This document shows positions 43,453 through 53,189 of a stretch of DNA of 64,000 nt, one piece after another. Each line of letters begins with the position of its first letter. Position 1 is the first letter of the stretch. Source of the DNA: Listeria monocytogenes (GTDB lineage Bacteria; Bacillota; Bacilli; Lactobacillales; Listeriaceae). The notes under the pieces are model-generated. The model saw nothing but the letters and a program-made list of their open reading frames with translations, made no database searches and was not told the DNA's origin. The DNA lies in NCBI RefSeq assembly GCF_900187225.1, contig NZ_LT906436.1:2170001-2234000 (forward strand). The letters run 5' to 3'. The translations under genes and the position numbers were made by a program.

Positions 43453-44820
43453 TTAATGAAGTGTTTTTAGTTTTCGATATAAAACAGAACGATGAATTCC
43501 AAGTGTACTAGCAGCTTTTGTCACATTTCCATTACTTTCTTCGAGCACTCGCAGTATAAAGTGTTTTTCTACATCTTGCAAATAATCTTTCAAATAAAGT
43601 GAGTCTTTTTTTGTTTGTTCTTTAAAATGTAAGTCTAGTGCGAAATCATCTGTTTCTGCAACTGTTACTTCTTTATTTCCAGACATAACAACTAATCGCT
43701 CAATCTTGTTTCTAAGTTCGCGGACATTTCCTGGCCAATTATGAGAAAGTAATTCTTTCGTTTTATCGCCACTTAACTGAAAATCTTTTTGGTACTTTTG
43801 ATTAAATTTTTGTATGAATTGACGTGCAAGACCAATAATATCTTGCGGTCGCTCTCTTAGTGCTGGAATGTGAACCGGCACAACATTAATACGATAATAT
43901 AAATCACGCCTAAATGTTCCTTTTTCAACCATTTCTCCAAGGTTTCGATTTGTCGCTGAAATAAGTCTAAAGCGGCGTTTCGTCTCGGTTGTTGAGCCCA
44001 GTCTTCTTACCTCGCCAGTTTCAAGCACTCGGAGCATTTTCGCTTGAAGTTCTAACGGCATTTCAGAAATTTCATCTAAAAACAATGTACCGCCATCAGC
44101 TAGCTCAAGCATCCCGGGTTTTTCAATATCCGCACCGGTAAATGAGCCTTTTTCATGTCCGAAAAGCTCAGATTCAAATAGTGCTTTTGGGATTGCGGCA
44201 CAGTTAATCGAGATAAAAGGCCCAGCAGCTTGTTTACTTTTTTCATGAATATAGCGCGACAAGACTTCTTTACCAGTACCAGACTCCCCGTATAATAAGA
44301 CTTTACTGTCAAACGGAGCTATCTGGTTGCACACTCGAACTATCTGCTTCATCGCGACGCTCTCTGCTACTATCACAGTTCCATCATTTTCTTTATAATC
44401 TTCAAGAAGAAGTGACTCTTTATTGCCAGAAATTGCCTCACCACGCCATGTTTTAAAACTATCTGGTTGCGTTTCATCTGACATCGTAACAACTAAATGC
44501 ACCGTGCCATCTGGATAGAGAATTGGTGTAGAAGTCGAACGAATACTAAAACCTTTCTTCGTATTGATCACTTTTGTTTTCTTTTGTTTTGTGCGGATTG
44601 CTTCTAGTGTGACAGAATCATTGTACACACCGTCTTCCACTAAGTCTCTTACATTACAACGAAGCAATTCTTCGAGCGACATTCCAACTGTAAGCGCAGT
44701 GAATTTATTAGAAATTAGAATATTCCCATCTGCATCCGTGACAAAAAGCGTTGTCGGCATATCCTTATTTAATTCGCCAAATGACTGTACTCCCAGCAAG
44801 TTATCCATTAAGTCAAACAT
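43453..44820 (-). CDS. Sigma-54-dependent transcription activator
   Basis: This 455-aa protein has a PAS-like N-terminus (about 15-120), an AAA+ domain with Walker A GESGTGKE (178-185), sigma-54 contact loop GSFTGA (225-230, a variant of GAFTGA) and Walker B GGTLFLDEI, and a Fis-type helix-turn-helix at the end (NVTKAASTLGIHRSVLYRKLKTL). The start at 44820 has AAAGGATG before it; a TTG 18 codons upstream has none. It almost surely activates the neighbouring CoA-transferase operon. The PAS domain implies a small-molecule signal. Confidence 0.88.
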   Translation of the reverse strand: MFDLMDNLLGVQSFGELNKDMPTTLFVTDADGNILISNKFTALTVGMSLEELLRCNVRDLVEDGVYNDSVTLEAIRTKQKKTKVINTKKGFSIRSTSTPILYPDGTVHLVVTMSDETQPDSFKTWRGEAISGNKESLLLEDYKENDGTVIVAESVAMKQIVRVCNQIAPFDSKVLLYGESGTGKEVLSRYIHEKSKQAAGPFISINCAAIPKALFESELFGHEKGSFTGADIEKPGMLELADGGTLFLDEISEMPLELQAKMLRVLETGEVRRLGSTTETKRRFRLISATNRNLGEMVEKGTFRRDLYYRINVVPVHIPALRERPQDIIGLARQFIQKFNQKYQKDFQLSGDKTKELLSHNWPGNVRELRNKIERLVVMSGNKEVTVAETDDFALDLHFKEQTKKDSLYLKDYLQDVEKHFILRVLEESNGNVTKAASTLGIHRSVLYRKLKTLH

Positions 44821-44911
44821 TAAAAGCTCATCCTTTTGGACTAGTTCCCTAGTTATTTGCTCATCATTACACAATATATTATAACATAAGAAATCTGCCA
44901 GAAGTACTCGT

Positions 44912-44923
44912 TTTTTTGCGACA
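44912..44923. promoter_or_regulatory. TGTCGC motif before the activator gene
   Basis: TTTTTTGCGACA is the exact inverse of TGTCGCAAAAAA at 43353. It lies about 95 bp before the activator start and just past the cyclase stop. Confidence 0.4.
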
Positions 44924-44925
44924 GA

Positions 44926-45999
44926 CTAATTTCCGTCTGCAATACATACTTGATTTCGCCCAGTTAATTTTGCTTTATATAAAGCCTCATCCGCAGATTT
45001 AAATAATCCTTCACTTGTATTAGCGCCATCCTTACTGCTGCTAACCCCCACGGAAATCGTAATTTTCACCACTTGTCCACTTGGTATCATAAAATCGTAT
45101 TCTTCTGTTTCTCTACGAACTTGTTCAGCAAAAAAATTCCCTTTTTCAATCGGGCAATCTAATAAGACAATGGAAAATTCTTCCCCGCCGTTTCTAAATG
45201 CCTCAGAACCGTCTGATGTATTTCGCTTTAAAATAATAGCTAATTGTTTCAAAATAGCATCACCAGCGTCATGACCATATGTATCATTAATATTTTTAAA
45301 GTAATCAATATCAATCAACATGAGCGTAACTTGTCTGCTCCCAGCATCCATCACATGATTTATTTTTTCATCAAATTGTCTTACATTCGATAATTTAGTC
45401 AAATAATCTAGCGTGGAGTCCTGCTCATATTTTTGGAAAAGTTGCTTTGATTTAATCATGTTGCTCATTAGTCCCGCTGAAACAGCCCCAATAACAAGCG
45501 CAATAAGTACGAAAACAGTCATATTTATCCAAAAATGAGACTCCCTAGCTAAAATCAAATGCAGGTTAATAACAACAAAACTACACGCGATGATATTCAA
45601 AATAAAAACGCCCCAAATTTTGAATTTCTCTATGCGTTTGCCAAAAATTGCTGTTATTATGCCGATTAACATCATCACAACAGCCGCCATAATAGCTGCG
45701 GAATTCACAGATAATAAAAAGCGCGATGCTGAAATGATAATAGCTGATACAATCGCGGGAATCGGCCCACCATAAAAGCCTACCATTATTATTGGAATGT
45801 GACGTAAATCGACAATCACATTATTCGAAATTGGAATCCCGAAAACCATCAGCGCAAAACCGAGAAGCCCAGCCCAAATTCCGATTACTATTTTTTTATT
45901 TGTTGATAATTCTTTTGTAATTGGTTCTTTATAAACTAAGGAAATAATATAAAAGCCTGCGAGCAATATCGCTGCATTACTTACCAACTGTTCGACCAA
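44926..45999 (-). CDS. dgcC: Membrane diguanylate cyclase (DgcC)
   Basis: This 357-aa protein has a 5TM-LYT sensor (six hydrophobic stretches, residues 5-185; motif GGPIPAIVSAIIISASRF) and a GGDEF domain (about 195-355) with active-site GGEEF and substrate loop IDIDYFKNINDTYGHDAGD. It should make c-di-GMP. A standard RxxD inhibitory site five residues before GGEEF is missing (the region reads RNTSDGSEAFRN). L. monocytogenes DgcC is the named homologue. Start is TTG with GGGGATG before it. Confidence 0.85.
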   Translation of the reverse strand: MVEQLVSNAAILLAGFYIISLVYKEPITKELSTNKKIVIGIWAGLLGFALMVFGIPISNNVIVDLRHIPIIMVGFYGGPIPAIVSAIIISASRFLLSVNSAAIMAAVVMMLIGIITAIFGKRIEKFKIWGVFILNIIACSFVVINLHLILARESHFWINMTVFVLIALVIGAVSAGLMSNMIKSKQLFQKYEQDSTLDYLTKLSNVRQFDEKINHVMDAGSRQVTLMLIDIDYFKNINDTYGHDAGDAILKQLAIILKRNTSDGSEAFRNGGEEFSIVLLDCPIEKGNFFAEQVRRETEEYDFMIPSGQVVKITISVGVSSSKDGANTSEGLFKSADEALYKAKLTGRNQVCIADGN

Positions 46000-46123
46000 A
46001 AAGCATCCCCGCCTCTCACTTTGTTACTCAATACCCCAATATGCTCACAACTATTCATACGCACAAAGAAACAACCTCTGCAAAAATAGACGCTGTCCCA
46101 AAGCTTTATTCTTCTATTTTCTC

Positions 46124-46162
46124 AAAAAAAGTCCACAAAAGAAAATGATTTCCATTGTGGAC
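46124..46162 (-). terminator. Terminator of the SDR gene
   Basis: GTCCACAA and TTGTGGAC pair, with a T7 run on the minus strand. Confidence 0.8.
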
Positions 46163-46171
46163 GAAATTTTA

Positions 46172-46933
46172 TTAGTAAGCTGTCCAACCTGCATCGGCTG
46201 TGATAACTGTACCATTAACAAAACTAGAGTCATCCGAAGCTAAAAATAGCGCGACTTTGGCAATTTCAGAAGCATCGCCAGCTCGGGGGTTAATCCCCAT
46301 TCCAATCATGGCACGTTCTTGGCCGAATTCATCCGGCGCATAAATCGTTGTTCCAATGTTTGTATTTACAGCTCCTGGCGCAATTGCATTACAACGAATG
46401 TTTTTATTCGCATATTGGAATCCGACATTTTTCGTAAAGCCCACGACCGCATGTTTTGAAGCAGTATAAGCCGCTCCTGCTCTTGAACCAAATAGTCCGC
46501 CAGCAGAAGCAATGTTAACAATCACACCTTGTCCTTTTTCTTCAAAGATATGGAGTGCTTCTCGAGTTGCGCGCATGACACCAGTTGTGTTTATCGCAAA
46601 CACTTTATCCCAAAGTTCATCTGTTAATTCACCAGCTGGTACAAAATTATCCATAATTCCAGCATTGTTGACTAAAATATCTAATGTTCCAAATGCCTCA
46701 ATAGCTTGGTTAATCATATTTTCAATATCCTCTTGCTTTGTTACATTAGCTGCGACGGCAAGCCCAGTTCCGTGTTCTTTTTCGACTAGTTCGACTGTTT
46801 TTTGCGCCGCCTCTAAATTCAAATCTGCCACTACTACTTTTGCGCCTTCTTTAGCAAAAAGAATCGCAATTTGTTGCCCCATTCCAGATGCCGCACCAGT
46901 TACTACGGCTACTTTTCCATTTAATTTCCCCAT
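46172..46933 (-). CDS. Short-chain dehydrogenase/reductase
   Basis: This 253-aa SDR has the classical cofactor loop TGAASGMGQQ (about 12), NNAG (LVNNAGIM), active-site Ser and the YTASK motif (GAAYTASKHAVVGFTKN). Asp near the second strand (VVVADLN) favours NAD. The start at 46933 has GGAGG upstream. The divergent TetR gene likely regulates it. Confidence 0.87.
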   Translation of the reverse strand: MGKLNGKVAVVTGAASGMGQQIAILFAKEGAKVVVADLNLEAAQKTVELVEKEHGTGLAVAANVTKQEDIENMINQAIEAFGTLDILVNNAGIMDNFVPAGELTDELWDKVFAINTTGVMRATREALHIFEEKGQGVIVNIASAGGLFGSRAGAAYTASKHAVVGFTKNVGFQYANKNIRCNAIAPGAVNTNIGTTIYAPDEFGQERAMIGMGINPRAGDASEIAKVALFLASDDSSFVNGTVITADAGWTAY

Positions 46934-47114
46934 TGTTATTTCCTCCTTCACTTTTGTTCCGCTAGAAAAAGAAATCAATCCCTTTCTATTTTTATTATAA
47001 TCCCGGTATAAAACGCTTTCAATATGTAAAGAAAGCCTGTTTTGTTGATTAAGCAACACTTTTGCGTTATATGTATAGTAATAAGAAAATTTCTCAAATG
47101 GGAGGTTCTAAATC

Positions 47115-47678
47115 ATGGATAGACGGGTTAAAAAAACAAAAAAAGCCTTCAATCAAGCCCTCTTCACACTACTTGACCAAAAAACCTTTCAGCAAATTAC
47201 GATTACGGATATTGTCACAGAAGCAGATGTGAATCGCGGGACTTTTTATAAACACTATCGTGATAAAGAAGAACTGTTAGATAGCATCATTGAAGAAATT
47301 CTGATGGACTTAAAAAGTGCCTATCAAGATCCTTATTTACATACAAGTCATTTTTCTATTCAAACACTTACACCATCAATGATAAAAATATTTGATCATG
47401 TGTATCATCATCAAGCCTTTTACCGCCAAGTAATAAAATCGACTATTCGGCCCAGTTTTCAAAATCAGGTTTGTGACGTTATTCGAGAGCTTATATTAGA
47501 TGATGTTGCGAGTTTCCCTGATAGTTCAGAAGCTAACCTCCAACTACTAGCCACTTATCAAGCGCATGCGATTTTTGGAATGATTGTTTTTTGGGCAGAA
47601 GAAGATTTTTCGCATTCGCCAGCATATATGTCGGAGCAATTACTTTATATTATTCATGCTAAAACACAACAAGTGTAA
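47115..47678 (+). CDS. TetR-family regulator
   Basis: This 187-aa protein has an N-terminal TetR helix-turn-helix (FQQITITDIVTEADVNRGTFYKHYRDKEELLDSIIEEI, about 24-62) and a C-terminal TetR_C_7/DhaS-like domain. It is divergent from the SDR gene, its probable target. GGAGG precedes the ATG. Confidence 0.85.
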   Translation: MDRRVKKTKKAFNQALFTLLDQKTFQQITITDIVTEADVNRGTFYKHYRDKEELLDSIIEEILMDLKSAYQDPYLHTSHFSIQTLTPSMIKIFDHVYHHQAFYRQVIKSTIRPSFQNQVCDVIRELILDDVASFPDSSEANLQLLATYQAHAIFGMIVFWAEEDFSHSPAYMSEQLLYIIHAKTQQV

Positions 47679-47783
47679 TCCTTACATATTTGTTATGTTA
47701 CTTTCTAGCTTTGTCACTTGAATCGAGGGCGTGAGCTGTTTTCCCTTGTTATAATGAAAGCATATTAGAAAGGTGTGTTGATT

Positions 47784-48131
47784 ATGAATGATCATCGAAT
47801 TTTAAATGCTTTAAGTTATTTTAGTATCTTGTTTGCACCAATTATTGTCCCGGTGCTTATTTGGATATTTGCTAAATCAGAAGAAGTTTCGCATCATGCT
47901 AAAGTTGCTTTATTAACTCATATTATTCCGACTATCGCTGGATTCCTTTGTTTCTCAAGTATTTTTGTTACAGCTACGACAAGTGGCGGCTTACTCGCAA
48001 ATGTATCACTATTTGTTACTGGTAGTTTGTTTGTATTTACATTAGTTGCTGTTGTCGGACTATTTATTTTTAACATTGTTCGCGGCATTCAAATGTTATG
48101 TAAAAAAACAGAAGAAGATATTTGGATTTAA
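47784..48131 (+). CDS. DUF4870-like membrane protein
   Basis: This 115-aa protein has three or four membrane segments and the early motif LNALSYFSILFAPIIVPVLIWIF, typical of DUF4870. Start is ATG 47784 with AAAGGTG before it. Function unknown. It is convergent with the large wall-protein gene. Confidence 0.68.
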   Translation: MNDHRILNALSYFSILFAPIIVPVLIWIFAKSEEVSHHAKVALLTHIIPTIAGFLCFSSIFVTATTSGGLLANVSLFVTGSLFVFTLVAVVGLFIFNIVRGIQMLCKKTEEDIWI

Positions 48132-48133
48132 TC

Positions 48134-48172
48134 AAAAAAGTGGCTATCCTTTGTAGGATAGCCACTTTTTTT
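48134..48172. terminator. Bidirectional terminator
   Basis: AAAAAGTGGCTATCCT and AGGATAGCCACTTTTT form a 16-bp stem with loop TTGT. Confidence 0.93.
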
Positions 48173-51100
48173 AATCATTTATTTTTTTTGATTTTCTCAA
48201 TAAGAATAGTCCCATGAAGCTAGCGAATAATCCAGTAAAGATTATTCCATATGGAGACTCATCTCCTGTTGAAGGAAGACTTGTTTTTACTGTAGGTTTC
48301 TTCGCCGGGTCTACCGGTTTAGTTGGTTTTACCGGTGTGACTGGTTTATCTGGATTTACCACGATTGGCGCTTTGTTTTTCTCGTATACAAAGGTTACTT
48401 TTTGTTCCGTTTCTTTGAATACGCCCTCTTTGTTCGTAGGTTGTTTTGTTAATTTATAACCTTTGATATCTTTTGCTTTCGTTGCATATTTATCGCCAAC
48501 GATGCCAGTGTGAATTTCTTTCTCTGCTAATACATTGCCTTTTGTGTCAACAAATTCTGCGATGACTTTTCCGCTCACAACTGTTTTTAGGTTCGTTTTT
48601 GTTACTTGCAACGTTTCTTTTTGATCGAAAGTGATTTTCACATCAACAGGAACTGTATCTAATTCATAGCCTGCTGGTGCTTTTGTTTCAATCAATTGAT
48701 AATCTCCAGGTGCTAAATTAGTTATTTCTAGTTTCCCAGATGCATCCGTAGTTAAGTTTTCTGTAACATTATTATCTTCATCTACTAATTTGAACGTTGC
48801 ATTTGCAAGAAGTGCTTTCGTCTCACCATCTGTTTTAGTTAGTAAAACAGATCCAGTAGACATCGTGTTTGTTTTTGTCACTTGAATTGGTGCTTTTTGG
48901 TTGAACTCGATGGTGAATTCAACTGGTGTAGCATCTAAATCATAACCTGTTGGAGCTTTCGTTTCTACTAATTGATAATCACCTGGTGCCAAGTTATCAA
49001 TTTGCAGTTGACCATTTGCTTCTGTCACTACTTTGTCTTTCAAACTTACCCCAAGTTTTGTTTGTAGTTCAAATTCTGCACCAGCTAAATTACTTCTTGA
49101 TTTACTATCTAGCTTAGTTAAGACCACACTACCAGTTTTCGCAACATTTTCTTTAGTTACATTTACTGCAGTTGCTTGGTTAAATTCGATGGTAAAGGTA
49201 ACCGGTGTTGCGTCCAACTCATAGCCTGTTGGTGCTTTTGTTTCAACGAACTTGTAATCACCTGGCGCTAAATCTGTTACTTCTAGCTTACCATCCGCAT
49301 TCGTTGTTAAATTATCTTTTACTTTAGTTCCAGTGGCATTTTGTAATTCAAATTCTGCTCCTGATAAAGTAGCTTTTGAAACACTATCTTCTTTCGTTAA
49401 AACTACACTACCCGTTTTCGCTGTGTTTTCTTTTGTAACAATTACAGCCGCTTCTTGGTTAAATTCAACCGTAAATTTCGTTGGTGCCCCATCCAAAACA
49501 TAGCCAGTTGGCGCTTTTGTTTCTACAAATTGGTAATCGCCTGGCGCTAAGTCCGTTACTTCGATTTTACCATCTGCATTAGATACTAAGTTATCAGCAA
49601 CTTTTGTACCGTCTGCATTTTGCAATTCGAATTCTGCTCCTGCGATAGCATCTTTTGTTGCGCTATCTTCTTTTAAAAGAACTACGCTACCAGTTTGTTC
49701 TGTGTTTTCAATAGTCACATTCGTCGCTATATCGGCGGTAACCGTGATTTCTTTACCATCTTTGTATTCATCACTAATTGTATATCCTGTTGGTGCTTCT
49801 GTTTCAACAAGTTTATATTTTCCGGATTGAAGACCATCCATAACGATTTTCCCGTCCGAATCTGTTGTTGCCTCTTGCCCTGCTTTGTCTCCTTCAAGCG
49901 TATAAAGCTGGAATTTGGCTCCTGTTAGTTTTTTTGAATTATCCTTTTTATCAACTTTGGTAATTTCAAGTGAACCAATTGTCGCCGTCCCGCTACCACT
50001 ACCAATAGTGAAGGCTGGCGATATGCTTGTTGTTCTTGATTTATACGTCATTGGTAAACTACCGTAGTCAGGAGAAGCAGTTGTCGCTGTGTTACTAACT
50101 AGCCCAGACATTAAGCTGATTGTACTATAGGTTACTTTAATTGGTGCAGTTGCTTTATAGTCTTTGAATTGGATAGTGAAATTATTGTCTGTGTAAGTGA
50201 TGTCATAATATTTTGAGTCAATATCTTCGCCTGTCGTTTCATTCATTACTTTAAAGCTACTTTTTACTACTTGTGCTCCAGTTGTTCCTGTTTTCATTGT
50301 ATCTGTAATTGTTGGATTGTTAATAGGACGATCTGCTGAGATATTGCTCAGTGTAACAACCCAGTTAACTTTATTATCAAAAGACGGATCAATAGTAGCC
50401 GTTTTTGTCATCGCATTAAAAAGTTTGCTTGCGTATGCTTGGTAACTATATGATTTTTCGCCTACTCCATTATCGCTCACCTTCGCAGTGTTTTGTACGT
50501 AGGAGTAGAAATACCAGTTTTCGTTTGGTTTGGTACTGTATTTAATAAATACGCGTGAATTCTCCAAGTTAGCAAATTCTAAATGTAATTTATTCCCAGT
50601 TGTATCGACTTTTGTTGGATAGTTTTTATCACCTGTTTTGGCTACTGTTCCAACAGAGTTAAGCGGGATATATAAATTCATCATCTCACTTGTGGAAGCC
50701 ACATTACGATATTGTAGTGAGCCTTCTACGTAAGTTAATCCAGTTGGAATAGCATCATCAAAAATTAAGTTGTCATAGTTTTTCGCCATAGCATTTACAG
50801 ATACAATCCAATCGATATTCCCCGTAGTTGAATTGTATGATCCGTACTTACCACCATTTGTCATCATGCCTGGATCTGGTGTCATTGAAGCAGTTACCTC
50901 ATCAACATACTTGATAATCCCGCCATCGTAATAAGAAATGGATGCTTTATTATCAATTGTTTTTGTTACATCAGAAAGGTCAATATCTGTGACGAAATCA
51001 ACCACAATTTTTTTGTCTGTAGAAGCATAATCGCCGATAAGTTGGATATAAAAACCAGCTGGCGTCACATCTTTATCAATCGTATAATCTTTGCCTTCTG

Positions 51101-53009
51101 TTAGTAATACGCTATTGGTATTATCTGTATAGGCGCGGACAGTGTAACTCTTGAGGGCTTTTACCCCAGTAGAAAATTCATCCGTAATATTAAGATTCCC
51201 CATCTTAATTCTGTCGGAGTTAGCAGTAATTTTCCATGTCATCGTGTTATTAAAATAGTCAATTGTTCCAGCTTCTTTTTTCAGTAAATCTGGTTGAATC
51301 GCGATCGTTGCGTCAGCGGAAACACCATTTTCATCTGTAATTTCATTTTTAATTTTACGATCACTAAAGTCGGTGATTTTCGTTGAATAAGTGATTTCAT
51401 ATGCGTTGGTATTAGTGTTTTTATACGTTAAATTAAAATTCCCATTTGCCGAGATTGCCGAAGTTGTCCAATCACTTGAAGCGTCACTTCCAACGATTGG
51501 CGACCCGTTAGTTGCGTTAAAAGTTACTCGTTTAATTTTAAGTGAATCTGCTACATATTCGACATCGTTATCCGCTAAAACATCGGTAAGCACTGTTGAA
51601 GGAGATATTTCGTCTTGATCAAAGTTAAAGTTAATTTTCCAATCAATACTTTGTGTTGAGCCGTTGTAAGTAGCTTTTTTCTCCAGATGCTTATAATTAG
51701 TCATCGTCAGGTAAACATAAGCAGAGTTGCTTGATAATGTCCCTGCATCGCCTACTGTGTAAGCTTGTGTAGACATGTAAGAAAGTGAATCACTTGGTTT
51801 ATTGATTGTACGGTCATATGTTACTTGGTAGCCTTTCCCAGCAAGCCCACCGTTTAACGTAACAGTTAGAGAAGTTGCGGAATAAGTTAACGTATAGTCC
51901 GTGCCTTCTACAAGTAATTTTTTCGTACCAATGAAGGTTCCCCCAGCACTAACATCACTCGAATATACTTTGATGCTATCTTTATCAATAGTTGTTGTGC
52001 CACCGGAAGTATAATCAGTAAGTTTCAGCTCACCTTTAGCATCTTTTTCTTTTGTTAAGTTGAACTTGGCATCCACTTGCCCTTTAGTTGGATTCACTAC
52101 CCCTGGATTTGCTGTAATTGCTACAGTAGTTGGATAGTTAACTACTGGTACAACTTCAATTTGATAAATAGTATCTTTCCCAGCTGTCTTGAAAACAACT
52201 TCTTGTATCGTTTCTTCTGTTGATGTAAATACTTTAAAAGCGGTACTGATATTCACATCATAATCGCCTTCTTGAATACCATCTTTTAAGAAAGTAATCG
52301 TAAGTTCACGCGTTGTAACATCAAGTGACCATTCTGCTTCTGTTGAAGGCAAGAAGTTCCCACTTAAATTTTTATTTCCAAAGTTGAAAGCATCTGGTAA
52401 AACGGTAGTAAATGTATCTCCCGCTTTATAATTTTTCCCTGAAAATGCAAAGTTCATGTTAAGCACAACTCCGCTACCATTTTGAATTCGGTCCGAAGTA
52501 TTGATTTCATCGCCATTGCCGTCTTTCAGTGTTACTTTGCTGAAAATATTGTCTGTAATAGCAGCTTTTAGATGTGCATTTTGTGTTGCTTTTTTAACCG
52601 GTGTTGCTGCTTCTTTTGTTGTTTCTTCTTGCACTTTTGCTGAAACAGAAGTAATCACTTCTTCTTTTTCTGTTAAAGTTACACTATATTCTTTTTCATC
52701 TAGTGTGTAACCTTTTGCTGCAACTTTTTCTTTAACAAGATAGTCACCAGGTAAAAGAGAATCCACAGTCGCTTCACCATTTGCACTGATTGTTAACTCG
52801 TTTGTTTCGCCCGTTTCTTTATTCTTTATCTCAAAGGTAGAACCATCGATTTTTTCTTTTGTATCTTTATCTTCTTTGATTATTTTTAATGTTGTGTTTG
52901 CTGTTTCATCGTCTGTCATTGTAGCTAGTACAGGTGAAACGTTTTGGAATACTAGTAATCCTATAACCATTGCAATAACTAGCTTCTTCCAGTGTCTGAT
53001 ATTTTTCAC
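48171..53009 (-). CDS. LPXTG wall-anchored protein with SpaA/Cna-B repeats
   Basis: This 1612-aa surface protein has a signal peptide (1-30), an N-terminal SpaA-like domain (about 40-125), a long region of collagen-adhesin-like beta domains (about 150-1010), five C-terminal SpaA/Cna-B repeats (about 1015-1475), a MucBP-like domain (about 1480-1550), a Pro-rich wall spacer and the sorting signal LPSTG (1578-1582) followed by a membrane segment and basic tail. Sortase A should anchor it. The E-x-LxPGDYxxxExxAPxGY pattern in each repeat suggests intramolecular isopeptide bonds. It is a putative adhesin or structural wall fibre; the ligand is unknown. Confidence 0.9.
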   Translation of the reverse strand: MKNIRHWKKLVIAMVIGLLVFQNVSPVLATMTDDETANTTLKIIKEDKDTKEKIDGSTFEIKNKETGETNELTISANGEATVDSLLPGDYLVKEKVAAKGYTLDEKEYSVTLTEKEEVITSVSAKVQEETTKEAATPVKKATQNAHLKAAITDNIFSKVTLKDGNGDEINTSDRIQNGSGVVLNMNFAFSGKNYKAGDTFTTVLPDAFNFGNKNLSGNFLPSTEAEWSLDVTTRELTITFLKDGIQEGDYDVNISTAFKVFTSTEETIQEVVFKTAGKDTIYQIEVVPVVNYPTTVAITANPGVVNPTKGQVDAKFNLTKEKDAKGELKLTDYTSGGTTTIDKDSIKVYSSDVSAGGTFIGTKKLLVEGTDYTLTYSATSLTVTLNGGLAGKGYQVTYDRTINKPSDSLSYMSTQAYTVGDAGTLSSNSAYVYLTMTNYKHLEKKATYNGSTQSIDWKINFNFDQDEISPSTVLTDVLADNDVEYVADSLKIKRVTFNATNGSPIVGSDASSDWTTSAISANGNFNLTYKNTNTNAYEITYSTKITDFSDRKIKNEITDENGVSADATIAIQPDLLKKEAGTIDYFNNTMTWKITANSDRIKMGNLNITDEFSTGVKALKSYTVRAYTDNTNSVLLTEGKDYTIDKDVTPAGFYIQLIGDYASTDKKIVVDFVTDIDLSDVTKTIDNKASISYYDGGIIKYVDEVTASMTPDPGMMTNGGKYGSYNSTTGNIDWIVSVNAMAKNYDNLIFDDAIPTGLTYVEGSLQYRNVASTSEMMNLYIPLNSVGTVAKTGDKNYPTKVDTTGNKLHLEFANLENSRVFIKYSTKPNENWYFYSYVQNTAKVSDNGVGEKSYSYQAYASKLFNAMTKTATIDPSFDNKVNWVVTLSNISADRPINNPTITDTMKTGTTGAQVVKSSFKVMNETTGEDIDSKYYDITYTDNNFTIQFKDYKATAPIKVTYSTISLMSGLVSNTATTASPDYGSLPMTYKSRTTSISPAFTIGSGSGTATIGSLEITKVDKKDNSKKLTGAKFQLYTLEGDKAGQEATTDSDGKIVMDGLQSGKYKLVETEAPTGYTISDEYKDGKEITVTADIATNVTIENTEQTGSVVLLKEDSATKDAIAGAEFELQNADGTKVADNLVSNADGKIEVTDLAPGDYQFVETKAPTGYVLDGAPTKFTVEFNQEAAVIVTKENTAKTGSVVLTKEDSVSKATLSGAEFELQNATGTKVKDNLTTNADGKLEVTDLAPGDYKFVETKAPTGYELDATPVTFTIEFNQATAVNVTKENVAKTGSVVLTKLDSKSRSNLAGAEFELQTKLGVSLKDKVVTEANGQLQIDNLAPGDYQLVETKAPTGYDLDATPVEFTIEFNQKAPIQVTKTNTMSTGSVLLTKTDGETKALLANATFKLVDEDNNVTENLTTDASGKLEITNLAPGDYQLIETKAPAGYELDTVPVDVKITFDQKETLQVTKTNLKTVVSGKVIAEFVDTKGNVLAEKEIHTGIVGDKYATKAKDIKGYKLTKQPTNKEGVFKETEQKVTFVYEKNKAPIVVNPDKPVTPVKPTKPVDPAKKPTVKTSLPSTGDESPYGIIFTGLFASFMGLFLLRKSKKIND
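48601..49720 (-). repeat. Tandem ~276-bp SpaA/Cna-B coding repeats
   Basis: Units beginning GSVVLxKxDS recur near 49695, 49413, 49137 and 48861, about 92 codons apart, with near-identical blocks (AGAEFELQ, LAPGDYQFVETKAPTGY). A fifth, more divergent unit (SLEITKVDKKDNSK) starts near 49965. The high likeness makes copy-number change by recombination likely. Confidence 0.8.
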
Positions 53010-53189
53010 TTTGTTTTGTCCTCCTATAATCTATTTCTAACTATTGTTAAATCTCTAATAGACTTGTTGAATTGTAACAAATAAACGTACTAAAAAATCA
53101 CTTTTCATGAAAATAAAAAACGGTTTGTGTCTTTTTTGTGACCAAAAGTAATCAAAAGCACTCATAAACAATTAAAAAACTTGTATAAA

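Noticed and set aside
46512-47000. 162-aa plus-strand frame opposite the SDR gene
   Set aside because: Composition is typical of an antisense shadow, and the SDR motifs on the other strand are unambiguous.
53010-53189. Terminator between the two LPXTG genes
   Set aside because: T runs and weak pairings are present around ACGGTTTGTGTC, but no stem of convincing strength.
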